Below, piece after piece: positions 26,731-34,070 of a stretch of DNA of 64,000 nt. Position 1 is the first letter of the stretch. The number at the start of each line of letters is the position of its first letter. The stretch lies in assembly GCF_013266735.1 (NCBI RefSeq), contig NZ_JABSNU010000002.1, forward strand, positions 62,001 to 126,000. Reading direction: 5' to 3'. This stretch comes from Pedobacter foliorum. Its GTDB lineage: Bacteria; Bacteroidota; Bacteroidia; Sphingobacteriales; Sphingobacteriaceae. The translations under genes and the position numbers were made by a program. The notes beneath the pieces were generated by a model. It was not told the origin of the DNA. It searched no databases and worked only from the letters and a program-made list of their open reading frames with translations.

Positions 26731-27834
26731 ATGAGAAACCTAAAAAACTATTACTTAGCATTATGCCTGCTTGCACTCACGTTTCAGTCATGCGTGCAAA
26801 AACAAGCTGAACAAACATCGCAAACAGAACAAAAACCCAGAGAAATATGGACTGTTGAACAGGCCAATAAATGGTACGAACAATGGGGATGGTTAAGAGG
26901 TAGCGATTTTATACCTAGTACCGCAATTAATCAATTAGAAATGTGGCAAAAAGAAACTTTTGATCCTACAACTATTGATAAAGAATTAGGTTATGCAGAG
27001 GGAATTGGCATGAATTCAATGCGCGTTTACTTGCACCATGCAGCTTGGCAACAGGACAAAGCGGGGTTTAAAGATAGGGTAAAACAGTATCTTGATATCG
27101 CAGATAAACATCACATGTCGACATTGTTTGTGCTATTTGATGATTGCTGGAACCCAACCTTTAAAACCGGAAAACAGCCTGAACCAAAAGTTGGAATCCA
27201 CAACTCTGGCTGGGTAAGAGACCCGGGAGATTTGTATTATCAGGATTCAACCTTGGTTGATTCCCTTGAAACTTATGTTAAAGATGTATTAACGACATTT
27301 AAAGATGACAAGCGCATTGTGCTTTGGGATCTTTATAATGAACCTGGAAACTCAGGATACGGAAACAAGAGTATGGATCTGCTGAAAAAAGTATTTGAAT
27401 GGGGACGTACAGTTAACCCTAGTCAACCACTTTCTGTGGGTGTATGGAAGCTTGATCTGAAAGAATTGTCAGATTATCAGATTCAAAATTCTGATGTTAC
27501 CACTTACCATAATTATGGAGATGTAAAAGACCACCAAAAGTGGATTGATACGCTTAGAAGTGTTTCTAAACGCCCTCTTATTTGTACTGAATACATGGCC
27601 AGATCAAGAAATAGCTTGTTTAGTAACATTATGCCCATCCTTAAAAAGGAAAATATTGGGGCTTACAACTGGGGCCTAGTTGCCGGAAAAACCAATACTA
27701 TTTATGCATGGGATAGTCCAATGCCTGACGGAAAAGAACCTAAACTTTGGTTTCATGATATTTTCAGAAAAGATGGTAGTCCATATAAAAAAGCAGAAGT
27801 TGATTCTATAAAAATGCTTACAGGTAAACAGTAA
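26731..27834 (+). CDS. Clan GH-A (GH5-like) glycoside hydrolase lipoprotein
   Basis: A 367-residue lipoprotein (lipobox TFQSC, Cys21) with a TIM-barrel hydrolase domain. Readable hallmarks are WGWLRGSDFIPSTAINQLEMW, the acid/base Glu E204 in WDLYNEPGN after strand 4, the His of DVTTYHNYGD, and the nucleophile Glu E287 in ICTEYMAR on strand 7. This N-E-P ... E pattern is that of retaining clan GH-A enzymes. Proteins of this form are often labelled GH5-like, cellulase or xylanase, but the true substrate is uncertain. It lies 65 nt after the fusion enzyme, with no terminator between, and is the last gene of the glycan locus. Confidence 0.82.
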   Translation: MRNLKNYYLALCLLALTFQSCVQKQAEQTSQTEQKPREIWTVEQANKWYEQWGWLRGSDFIPSTAINQLEMWQKETFDPTTIDKELGYAEGIGMNSMRVYLHHAAWQQDKAGFKDRVKQYLDIADKHHMSTLFVLFDDCWNPTFKTGKQPEPKVGIHNSGWVRDPGDLYYQDSTLVDSLETYVKDVLTTFKDDKRIVLWDLYNEPGNSGYGNKSMDLLKKVFEWGRTVNPSQPLSVGVWKLDLKELSDYQIQNSDVTTYHNYGDVKDHQKWIDTLRSVSKRPLICTEYMARSRNSLFSNIMPILKKENIGAYNWGLVAGKTNTIYAWDSPMPDGKEPKLWFHDIFRKDGSPYKKAEVDSIKMLTGKQ

Positions 27835-27868
27835 GTACAGAAAACGTAGTTTTTCTTAAAATTACAGT

Positions 27869-28026
27869 AAAAGAGGGCATCCAAAAAGGCGTGATCGTAA
27901 TTCTGATTTTATTTCAGAATCTCGCAAATACTATTCGAAACCTGCTTGAATGAGGTTCTGAAATAAATTCAGAATGACGATGAGTAGTATCAAATAGTAA
28001 TTAAGCCTTTTTGGACACCCTCTTTT
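27869..28026. repeat. Nested inverted repeats: REP-like element inside a second palindrome
   Basis: Outer arms at 27869-27890 and 28005-28026 are 22 nt long and inverted, with two mismatches (core TCCAAAAAGGC / GCCTTTTTGGA). Inside, about 27894-27982, lies an imperfect inverted repeat whose arms (TTCTGAxTTxATTTCAGAA type, ending in GATGACGA on one side) flank a spacer that, read on the minus strand, contains AAGCAGGTTTCGAATAG. The same spacer and arms recur at 31050-31137. It fills most of the gap between the glycan locus and the MutS-like gene, so this stretch holds repeats and no gene. Confidence 0.75.
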
Positions 28027-28100
28027 TGTTTTAAGTAAATTGGGGTTGTAGTTGGCCCTTGTTGTTCCCTGATGCACACCTTGACCGCACCTCACGCGTA

Positions 28101-28179
28101 GCTTCTGCGGGCTTTCTGCGGGAAAAAGTCCCTTTTTGTGCACCAGGTCCGCAGAAGCTGCGCAGAAGTTACGCAGAAG
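28101..28179. repeat. GC-richer palindrome with three 11-bp spaced heptamers
   Basis: GCTTCTGCGG at 28101-28110 is inverted at 28149-28158, with an internal small hairpin AAAAAG/CTTTTT. The heptamer GCAGAAG occurs at 28151, 28162 and 28173, exactly 11 bp apart. The stretch is visibly richer in GC than its surroundings and contains no plausible gene. It may be a degenerate repetitive element. Confidence 0.6.
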
Positions 28180-28285
28180 CCCGAAGCGAAGTATTATAAA
28201 AGGTCTTTAAGAACTGGAAAATAAATGCAACTAAAAAGTATAAATTATTGTATGTTCATTGATGAAAAATCAGCATACTTTGTAA

Positions 28286-29623
28286 ATGGGGCCATTTGAT
28301 ATAGATAATCAAACTTTAAATGATCTGGAGATATTTGAAAGTGCTTCAAATGAGAAGAGCATTTTCTCTTTTTTTGATTTTACATCAACAATAGGTGGGA
28401 AAGAGAAATTAAGAAGTCTTTTTAATCATCCCCAAACTGATATTCAGATTATTGAAGAGAGAAAAAGTCTAATTGGATATCTAATGAAGTGTGATAAAAC
28501 TATAGCATTCAATAAAGAATCTCTTGATTTTATTGAATATTATTTACGACAAAATGATAAGCCACGGCAGGCAGCAACTTTGGATATTATTGGGGTTACT
28601 ACCAGATTTTTCCTAAAGAATAATCAAGAACAATATTTAAGGCAGCGCGGTGCTCAGGAAGTATTAGAACTGATTCACTTATTGTACGATTTTTGCAGTG
28701 AATTAATTATCGACGTAGCTCCTAAATTACTACAGACACTCAACGAAAGAGTTCACGGAATTATAAACAGACAAGCCGATATTAAGCGTCACAATCAATT
28801 AAGACCTAAAACATTTAAACTCTTTGAATTGGAGAAATATGATTTTCTAATAAGAAATTCAGAGGTTTTAGAAATTAAGGAATTGCTTGAAATTTGTTAT
28901 TCACTAGATGCTTACTTATCAGTAGCAAAATCTGCAAAAACTTATAACTTATCATTTCCTTTATTTATAAAATCAAATGATAGATCAATTGAAATAAAGG
29001 GGGTATTTCATCTTTTTGTGAAACATCCAGTACCTAATGATATCTATTTTAATACTGATAAGAATATTTGTTTTATTACAGGAGTAAATATGGCAGGCAA
29101 GTCTACACTCCTCAAATCTGTTGCAATATCCATATATCTGGCCCATTTGGGCTTTCCTGTTCCAGCTGAAAGCATGGAAACAAGTATTTTTGATGGCTTA
29201 ATTACTACGATCAATCTTTCAGATAATTTGAATCAAGGATATAGTCATTTTTACAATGAGGTATTAAGAGTAAAACATGTTGCTCAAAAAGTAACTGCAT
29301 CAAAAAATATGATGGTTATATTTGATGAGTTGTTTAGAGGGACAAATGTAAAGGATGCATACGATGCTTCACTCTCAATTATAACAGCATTTAGCCAAAT
29401 CAGAAATAGTTTTTTTATCATTTCTACACATATTGTTGAAGTGGCTAAAGAGCTTAATAAAAACAATAATATTAACTTTTGTTTTCTGGAAACCTCAATG
29501 GTTGATGGAAAACCGATGTTTACGCATAAATTAAAAGAAGGCATTACTGATGAGCGAATGGGTATGTGGATAATAGAAAATGAGGGGATAATGGAAATAT
29601 TGAACGGTAAAAGCATATCGTAG
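28286..29623 (+). CDS. MutS-family ATPase lacking the mismatch-recognition domain
   Basis: A 445-residue protein with the MutS core/lever helices (about 30-240) and a C-terminal ATPase: Walker A GVNMAGKST (about residues 266-274), the GFPVPAE segment, Walker B MMVIFDELFRGTN, and the STH motif (IISTHIVEV). It has no N-terminal mismatch-binding domain (no F-x-E motif) and no Smr domain, so it is not canonical MutS or MutS2. Short MutS-like proteins of this kind are widespread in Bacteroidota, and their role is unclear. It stands alone behind a repeat-rich 450-nt spacer, and its codons look more AT-rich than neighbours, consistent with but not proof of transfer. A DNA-structure-related ATPase is the safe description. 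Confidence 0.8.
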   Translation: MGPFDIDNQTLNDLEIFESASNEKSIFSFFDFTSTIGGKEKLRSLFNHPQTDIQIIEERKSLIGYLMKCDKTIAFNKESLDFIEYYLRQNDKPRQAATLDIIGVTTRFFLKNNQEQYLRQRGAQEVLELIHLLYDFCSELIIDVAPKLLQTLNERVHGIINRQADIKRHNQLRPKTFKLFELEKYDFLIRNSEVLEIKELLEICYSLDAYLSVAKSAKTYNLSFPLFIKSNDRSIEIKGVFHLFVKHPVPNDIYFNTDKNICFITGVNMAGKSTLLKSVAISIYLAHLGFPVPAESMETSIFDGLITTINLSDNLNQGYSHFYNEVLRVKHVAQKVTASKNMMVIFDELFRGTNVKDAYDASLSIITAFSQIRNSFFIISTHIVEVAKELNKNNNINFCFLETSMVDGKPMFTHKLKEGITDERMGMWIIENEGIMEILNGKSIS

Positions 29624-29740
29624 TAAATAAATGCCTGCCAGATTTAAGTATTTATGGTAATTTTGTGCAATTACAATTAATAAGGAAGTAACTCGGTGAG
29701 TTTAAAACAACACACCGTTAAATATAAATTTAAAGTGAAT

Positions 29741-30991
29741 ATGAAAAGAGTAGTAGTAACAGGTTTGGGCGCTGTAACCCCTGTGGGAAATACAGTAAAT
29801 GAATTTTGGGACAATATAGTTGCCGGCAAAAGCGGCGCAGCTAAAATTACAAAATTTGATACCTCAAAATTCAAAACCAATTTTGCTGCTGAAGTGAAAA
29901 ACTTTGATGCCGAAGCCTACATTGATAAAAAGGAAATTAAAAAATATGACCTGTATACCCAATACGCTATTGCAGCAAGTGATCAGGCTATTAAAGATTC
30001 AGGATTAGATTTTACTACAATGCCTGAGACTGAACGCTATGAAGTTGGTGTGATCTGGGCATCAGGAAATGGTGGTATTGGTACTTTTGAAGAACAATTA
30101 AAAGAGTATCACCTGGGTGATGGTACCCCTAGATTTAGCCCATACTTTATTCCAAAAATGATTGTTGATATTGCAGCTGGTGTAATTTCTATACGTCATA
30201 AACTTCATGGGCCTAATTATGCTACGGTTTCGGCCTGTGCATCTTCTAATACCGCAATTATCAGTGCTTTTGATACCATTCGTTTAGGTAAAGCCAATGT
30301 TATGGTTGCTGGTGGATCTGAGGCAGGTATTACTGAGTCTTCAGTAGGTGGTTTCAATTCAGCACATGCGCTATCAAAAAGAAATGATGATCCGGAAACG
30401 GCTTCACGTCCGTTTGATGTTGACAGAGATGGTTTTGTAATAGGTGAAGGTGCTGGTGCTTTGATTTTAGAAGAACTGGAACATGCTCAAAAAAGAGGCG
30501 CACATATTTATGCGGAAATTGTTGGCGGAGGTATGGCAGCAGATGCTTATCACCTTACCGGTACTCCTCCGGATGGCTTAGGCGCATCTTTAGGTATATC
30601 TAAAGCACTTGCTGATGCAGGAATAACTCCTGATAAAATCGATTACATTAACGCACACGCAACTTCTACAGGCTTAGGAGATTCTGGAGAGTTAAGCGGG
30701 ATTAAAAAGATATTTGGCGATTTGCCTGTTAAAATTAGTGCGACTAAATCTATGACCGGGCATTTGCTTGGTGGTGCTGGCGCAATAGAAAGTGTAATTA
30801 GCATACTTGCCATTAGAGATGGTATTATTCCTGGAACTATCAATACTAAAAACCTTGACCCTGCGATTCCGCAAGGATTAAATATTGTGTTGGGTAAATC
30901 TATTCATCAGCCAGTTAATTACGTGCTGAATAATACATTTGGTTTCGGTGGTCACACTGCAACTTCGGTGTTTAAAAAATATGAAGCATAG
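29741..30991 (+). CDS. fabF: 3-oxoacyl-ACP synthase II (KAS II)
   Basis: Elongates acyl-ACP by decarboxylative condensation with malonyl-ACP in fatty acid synthesis. I choose the ATG at 29741 (MKRVVVTGLGAVTPVG), the conserved KAS II start, rather than the in-frame GTG 45 nt upstream. The length is then 416 residues, normal for FabF. The active-site Cys is C166 in SACASSN, with His in NAHATSTGLGD and in SMTGHLLGGAG, and the C-terminal NNTFGFGGHTA motif is present. A TAATTTTG -7-like element lies at 29658-29665. It is not next to acpP or other fab genes here. A second, more divergent ketosynthase sits in the polyketide operon at 60262. Confidence 0.95.
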   Translation: MKRVVVTGLGAVTPVGNTVNEFWDNIVAGKSGAAKITKFDTSKFKTNFAAEVKNFDAEAYIDKKEIKKYDLYTQYAIAASDQAIKDSGLDFTTMPETERYEVGVIWASGNGGIGTFEEQLKEYHLGDGTPRFSPYFIPKMIVDIAAGVISIRHKLHGPNYATVSACASSNTAIISAFDTIRLGKANVMVAGGSEAGITESSVGGFNSAHALSKRNDDPETASRPFDVDRDGFVIGEGAGALILEELEHAQKRGAHIYAEIVGGGMAADAYHLTGTPPDGLGASLGISKALADAGITPDKIDYINAHATSTGLGDSGELSGIKKIFGDLPVKISATKSMTGHLLGGAGAIESVISILAIRDGIIPGTINTKNLDPAIPQGLNIVLGKSIHQPVNYVLNNTFGFGGHTATSVFKKYEA

Positions 30992-31049
30992 TAGGTAGCT
31001 AATTGTTTAGGTAGGATTTTTATCTAAATACGTTATGTATTTACGTAGG

Positions 31050-31137
31050 GTCGTCATCCTGAATTCATTTCAGGATCCCGTTTGAGCAGGTTTTGAATAG
31101 CATGTGTGGGATCCTGAAATGAATTCAGGATGACGAC
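31050..31137. repeat. REP-like element with perfect 30-nt inverted arms
   Basis: Arms 31050-31079 and 31108-31137 are perfect reverse complements (core ATCCTGAATTCATTTCAGGAT) around a 28-nt spacer containing AGCAGGTTTTGAATAG. The same architecture and spacer appear, in opposite orientation and more diverged, inside 27894-27982. It lies between fabF and the carboxylase gene, 59 nt after the fabF stop, and could act as a terminator or mRNA-end stabiliser, but its repetition points to a mobile REP/MITE-like family. Confidence 0.85.
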
Positions 31138-31255
31138 TTTATCATTTTAACACGGCATTATACCAAAGCCCGAATTGGTCTTTTGTTCTCCTAAAAATAA
31201 AGATATAACTTGGGCGCATAAATATAACTTAGTCGTAAGAATTTAACTTGGCTAC

Positions 31256-32884
31256 ATGAATATAGAATTCAATAAGAATGAAGATGTTAACAAACAGTCG
31301 GTTTATGAATTAAAAACACGGCTGAGAAAGATATATAAAGGTGGAGGGGAGAAGAATGCAGCTAAACAAAAGGACAAGGGGAAACTATTGGCAAGAGAGC
31401 GTATCTCTTACCTAATAGATAAAGAAAGCGAGTTTTTAGAAATCGGAGCTTTTGCTGCCGATGAAATGTATGCTGAGCAAGGTGGCTGTCCATCTGCAGG
31501 TGTGGTATGCGGTATTGGCTATGTGTCGGGTAGACAATGCATGATTGTTGCCAATGATGCAACTGTAAAAGCAGGTGCTTGGTTTCCTATGACTGCTAAG
31601 AAAAATCTTAGAGCGCAGGAAATTGCCATGGAAAACAGGTTGCCTGTAATCTATTTGGTAGACAGTGCAGGGGTTTATTTACCGATGCAAGATGAGATTT
31701 TTCCCGATAAAGAACATTTTGGTAGGATGTTCAGAAACAACGCCTTAATGTCCTCTGATGGGATTGTACAAATTGCTGCAATAATGGGTTCTTGTGTAGC
31801 AGGAGGTGCTTATCTACCGATTATGAGCGATGAGGCGATGATTGTTGATGGCACAGGTTCTGTGTTTTTAGCTGGATCTTACCTCGTTAAATCGGCAATT
31901 GGCGAAGATGTAGATAATGAAACTTTGGGTGGTGCTACTACTCATTGCGAAATTTCTGGTGTTACCGACTATAAGCATCCTAATGATCAGGCTTGTTTGG
32001 ATAGTATTCGCAACATCATGAGTATGTTAGGTGCGCCTCAGGTAGCAGGATTTGATAGAATTAAACCTGTATTGCCAAAGCTTGATCCCGAAGAAATTTA
32101 TGGCATACTACCCGAAAACAGGGAAAAACCTTATGATATGCTCGAGGTAATTCATCGTTTGGTAGATAACTCTGATTTTGAAGAATATAAGCAGTTATAT
32201 GGACAAAGCATCATATGTGGATTAGGAAGGATTGATGGCTGGGCGGTTGGTATAGTTGCGAATCAGCGTAAAGTTGTTAAATCTAAAAAAGGAGAAATGC
32301 AGTTTGGTGGAGTAATTTACTCTGACAGTGCTGATAAAGCTACACGGTTTATCATGAACTGCAATCAGAAGAAAATTCCTTTGGTGTTTTTACAGGATGT
32401 TACCGGTTTTATGGTCGGTAGCAGATCTGAACATGGAGGCATCATTAAAGATGGTGCTAAAATGGTAAATGCTGTTGCAAACTCTGTTGTGCCTAAGTTT
32501 ACCATTGTGGTAGGAAACTCTTATGGTGCAGGTAATTATGCAATGTGTGGTAAAGCTTACGATCCTCGATTGATTTATGCATGGCCAAGTGCTAAGATTG
32601 CGGTAATGGGTGGCTCACAGGCCGCTAAAGTGTTGTTGCAAATTCAAGAGGCATCACTAAAAGCCAAAGGAGAGGTAATTACACCGGAAAAAGAAGCAGA
32701 GTTGTTAAAGGAGATCACCGATAGGTATGACAGTCAGACTACACCATATTATGCTGCGGCAAGGTTATGGGTAGATGGGGTTATTGATCCTTCAGAAACC
32801 AGAAAAGTAATTTCTATGGGGATAGAGGCTGCTAATCAATCGCCTATAAAGAAGCAGTTTAGTGTAGGTGTAATACAGACCTGA
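31256..32884 (+). CDS. Acyl-CoA carboxylase beta (carboxyltransferase) subunit, methylcrotonyl/propionyl type
   Basis: A 542-residue carboxyltransferase that moves carboxyl from biotin to an acyl-CoA. Motifs include GKLLARERISYLID, GIGYVSGRQCMIVAND, LPVIYLVDSAGVYLPMQ, GSCVAGGAYLP, and in the second half IPLVFLQDVTGFMVGS, GNSYGAGNYAMCG and WPSAKIAVMGGSQAAKVL. The LVDSAGVYLPMQ and FLQDVTGFMVG forms are closer to methylcrotonyl-CoA carboxylase (leucine degradation) than to acetyl-CoA carboxylase. No biotin carboxylase or biotin carrier subunit is in the window, so the partner must be elsewhere. The start ATG at 31256 precedes the conserved region by about 15 residues, which is plausible. Confidence 0.9.
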   Translation: MNIEFNKNEDVNKQSVYELKTRLRKIYKGGGEKNAAKQKDKGKLLARERISYLIDKESEFLEIGAFAADEMYAEQGGCPSAGVVCGIGYVSGRQCMIVANDATVKAGAWFPMTAKKNLRAQEIAMENRLPVIYLVDSAGVYLPMQDEIFPDKEHFGRMFRNNALMSSDGIVQIAAIMGSCVAGGAYLPIMSDEAMIVDGTGSVFLAGSYLVKSAIGEDVDNETLGGATTHCEISGVTDYKHPNDQACLDSIRNIMSMLGAPQVAGFDRIKPVLPKLDPEEIYGILPENREKPYDMLEVIHRLVDNSDFEEYKQLYGQSIICGLGRIDGWAVGIVANQRKVVKSKKGEMQFGGVIYSDSADKATRFIMNCNQKKIPLVFLQDVTGFMVGSRSEHGGIIKDGAKMVNAVANSVVPKFTIVVGNSYGAGNYAMCGKAYDPRLIYAWPSAKIAVMGGSQAAKVLLQIQEASLKAKGEVITPEKEAELLKEITDRYDSQTTPYYAAARLWVDGVIDPSETRKVISMGIEAANQSPIKKQFSVGVIQT

Positions 32885-32934
32885 TCGGATTTATAATTTA
32901 GAAATCACAATGTTGCACTTGTTGTGTACTACCG

Positions 32935-32966
32935 TTTGATGGATAGCAGGATAAAGCGTAATTTTG
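32935..32966 (+). promoter_or_regulatory. Promoter of trxB
   Basis: TTTG at 32935-32938, a 20-nt spacer and TAATTTTG at 32959-32966 match the Bacteroidota consensus. Transcription would start near 32972, after the in-frame ATG at 32964, so this decides for the trxB start at 32991. Confidence 0.65.
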
Positions 32967-32990
32967 TATTTTAATAAGAAAGAAACATAT

Positions 32991-33953
32991 ATGTCAGAAG
33001 AAATAGAACACGTTAAATGTTTAATTATAGGTTCAGGCCCTGCAGGATATACTGCTGCTATTTATGCAGCTCGTGCAGATCTTAAACCGGTTATGTATAC
33101 TGGTATGGAGCCGGGTGGTCAATTAACTCAGACTACCGATGTTGATAATTTCCCGGGTTACCCTGGTGGTATAATGGGCCCTGAGATGATGGAAGATTTC
33201 CGTAAGCAAGCTGAGCGTTTTGGAACTGATATCCGTTTTGGATATGTAAGTTCTGTAGACTTTTCATCTTTGCCTCATAAAGTAGTAGTTGATGAGATTA
33301 AAACCATCACTGCTGATACTGTAATTATCTCGACAGGTGCTACAGCCAAATGGCTTGGTTTACCTAGTGAACAACAATATAATGGATTCGGTGTATCGGC
33401 ATGTGCGGTATGTGACGGCTTTTTCTTTAAAGGACAGGACGTAGCTATAGTTGGTGCCGGTGATACTGCTGCTGAAGAAGCTACTTACTTAGCTAAACTT
33501 TGTAAGAAAGTATACATGATTGTGCGTAGAGATGAATTCAGAGCTTCAAAAGCGATGGTACATAGAGTATTAAATACGCCAAATATTGAAGTAATCTATA
33601 ACTCAGAGACTAAAGAGATTTTGGGTAATGGTAAAAATGTAACTGCCGTAAGAATCGCAAACAATCAAACAGGTGTAGAAACTGACTTGCCTGTTGAAGG
33701 TTTCTTCGTAGCAATTGGTCATAAACCAAATACGGATATCTTTAAAGGATGGCTGGATATGGATGAAACTGGCTATTTGAAAACTATCCCTGGAACTACT
33801 TTAACGAATATTGAAGGTGTTTTTGCTAGTGGAGATGTTCAGGATCATTATTACAGACAAGCGGTTACAGCTGCCGGTTCAGGTTGTATGGCTGCTCTGG
33901 ATGCAGAGCGCTTCCTTGCTGCTAAAGAACATGAAGTGAAAGAAGTGATATAA
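32991..33953 (+). CDS. trxB: Thioredoxin reductase (NADPH)
   Basis: Reduces thioredoxin with NADPH through FAD and a redox disulfide. The start at 32991 (MSEEIEHVKCLIIGSGPAGYTAA) has an AAGAAAG ribosome-binding site and fits the promoter; the upstream ATG at 32964 overlaps the -7 element. The protein has 320 residues, the normal length. FAD motif GSGPAGYTAA, active-site pair C138-A-V-C141 (ACAVCDG), NADPH motif VGAGDTAAEEA and the closing GVFASGDVQDHYYRQAVTAAGSG are all present. It is monocistronic with a strong terminator at 33975-34005. Confidence 0.97.
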   Translation: MSEEIEHVKCLIIGSGPAGYTAAIYAARADLKPVMYTGMEPGGQLTQTTDVDNFPGYPGGIMGPEMMEDFRKQAERFGTDIRFGYVSSVDFSSLPHKVVVDEIKTITADTVIISTGATAKWLGLPSEQQYNGFGVSACAVCDGFFFKGQDVAIVGAGDTAAEEATYLAKLCKKVYMIVRRDEFRASKAMVHRVLNTPNIEVIYNSETKEILGNGKNVTAVRIANNQTGVETDLPVEGFFVAIGHKPNTDIFKGWLDMDETGYLKTIPGTTLTNIEGVFASGDVQDHYYRQAVTAAGSGCMAALDAERFLAAKEHEVKEVI

Positions 33954-33974
33954 TTAACACTTTAATAAATATAT

Positions 33975-34005
33975 AGGCAGAATCATACGATTCTGCCTTT
34001 TTTTT
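33975..34005 (+). terminator. Rho-independent terminator of trxB
   Basis: A perfect 10-bp stem AGGCAGAATC/GATTCTGCCT (33975-33984 with 33989-33998), a 4-nt loop and a run of eight T. It lies 21 nt after the trxB stop. Confidence 0.9.
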
Positions 34006-34070
34006 GCTCATCTTTTTATAAGATTTTTTATCTTGGGGCTTGATTTAAAATAAATTATTTAACCTAACAC

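Noticed and set aside
27931..28143. 70-residue minus-strand open frame in the gap after the glycan locus
   Set aside because: It is formed by the inverted repeats themselves (the VILNLFQNLIQAGFE end comes from the REP-like arm) and has no ribosome-binding site or protein-like composition.
28151..28179. Three regularly spaced GCAGAAG repeats as a possible CRISPR array
   Set aside because: The unit is 11 bp with 4-nt spacers; CRISPR repeats are longer, and no cas genes are present.
29696..29740. N-terminal extension of FabF from a GTG at 29696
   Set aside because: The extension (MSLKQHTVKYKFKVN) is not like the family, and the ATG at 29741 opens the conserved MKRVVVTGLG start.
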